From: Mesorhizobium loti
GTDB taxonomy: Bacteria; Pseudomonadota; Alphaproteobacteria; Rhizobiales; Rhizobiaceae
Assembly: GCA_002356515.1 (NCBI GenBank)
Contig: AP017605.1
Span: 3,245,001-3,290,000, forward strand
Direction of reading: 5' to 3'
Length of the DNA: 45,000 nucleotides
A program made the translations under genes and the position numbers. The notes beneath the pieces are model-generated. The model saw nothing but the letters and a program-made list of their open reading frames with translations. It was not told where the DNA came from and did no database searches. Below, in pieces: positions 42,380-45,000 of the stretch. Position 1 is the stretch's first letter. The number at the start of each line of letters is the position of its first letter.

Positions 42380-45000
<2,621 letters not shown>

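Overview
The window looks like a chromosome segment of a Rhizobiales alphaproteobacterium, most likely Mesorhizobium or a close relative. The evidence is high GC, a 23S-5S-tRNA-fMet rRNA operon end, a DUF768-type small protein, a DUF4236 protein, and a rhizobial-style SAM/cyclase/AAA/TPR regulator. The species call is inference.

Layout. The right end (about 42.05-45 kb, minus strand) is the 3' part of an rRNA operon: partial 23S, 5S, then initiator tRNA-fMet at 41752-41828. The last 18 nt of that tRNA (ATCCTGTCCCCGCAACCA) recur exactly, in the same orientation, at 1469-1486, inside the 3' end of a large serine recombinase gene (1303-3111). I read these as the two attachment sites of a genomic island of about 40.3 kb inserted in tRNA-fMet. 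Each end carries a terminator. The hairpin at 1420-1462 looks like the original rrn terminator, now stranded beyond the far end of the island. The one at 41703-41732 sits just inside the island and would follow the recombinase stop codon in the excised circle. Left of the island (1-1468) are a ParDE toxin-antitoxin pair and, at the very edge, a strong rrn-like promoter firing leftward out of the window.

Within the island, 1.5-4.4 kb is the recombination module: recombinase, two small upstream genes and a divergent ribbon-helix-helix protein. From 4.8 to 17.1 kb lies a probable defence block. It holds a nucleoside-kinase-like P-loop protein paired with a two-TM/GAF-like protein, a lone PD-(D/E)XK-like nuclease, a HEPN/AbiU2-like protein, a tightly overlapping three-gene operon (DUF6361 > phospholipase-D-like > SNF2-like helicase), and a 447-aa HTH-containing protein with a cluster of palindromes upstream. 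Decayed IS110 and IS66 pieces (17.9-19.1 kb) separate this from a type I secretion locus (19.2-30.0 kb). That locus encodes an HlyD-type adaptor, an ABC exporter and a giant repeat adhesin of about 2500 aa, which contains near-identical 294-bp repeats and a 1-kb segment in the wrong frame. From 30.0 to 34.2 kb are small, partly Mesorhizobium-specific genes and gene relics (VIT/CCC1 transporter, DNA ligase). From 34.3 to 41.6 kb are an acyltransferase-glycosyltransferase fusion, small hypotheticals and a 1111-aa SAM/cyclase/AAA/TPR regulator.

How it fits together: the island combines an integration module, several candidate anti-phage modules and surface functions (secreted adhesin, glycan-modifying fusion enzyme) that could affect attachment or envelope properties. 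No conjugation, replication or phage structural genes are visible, so any transfer would need help from elsewhere. All functional assignments rest on motif recognition by eye; no database search was run.
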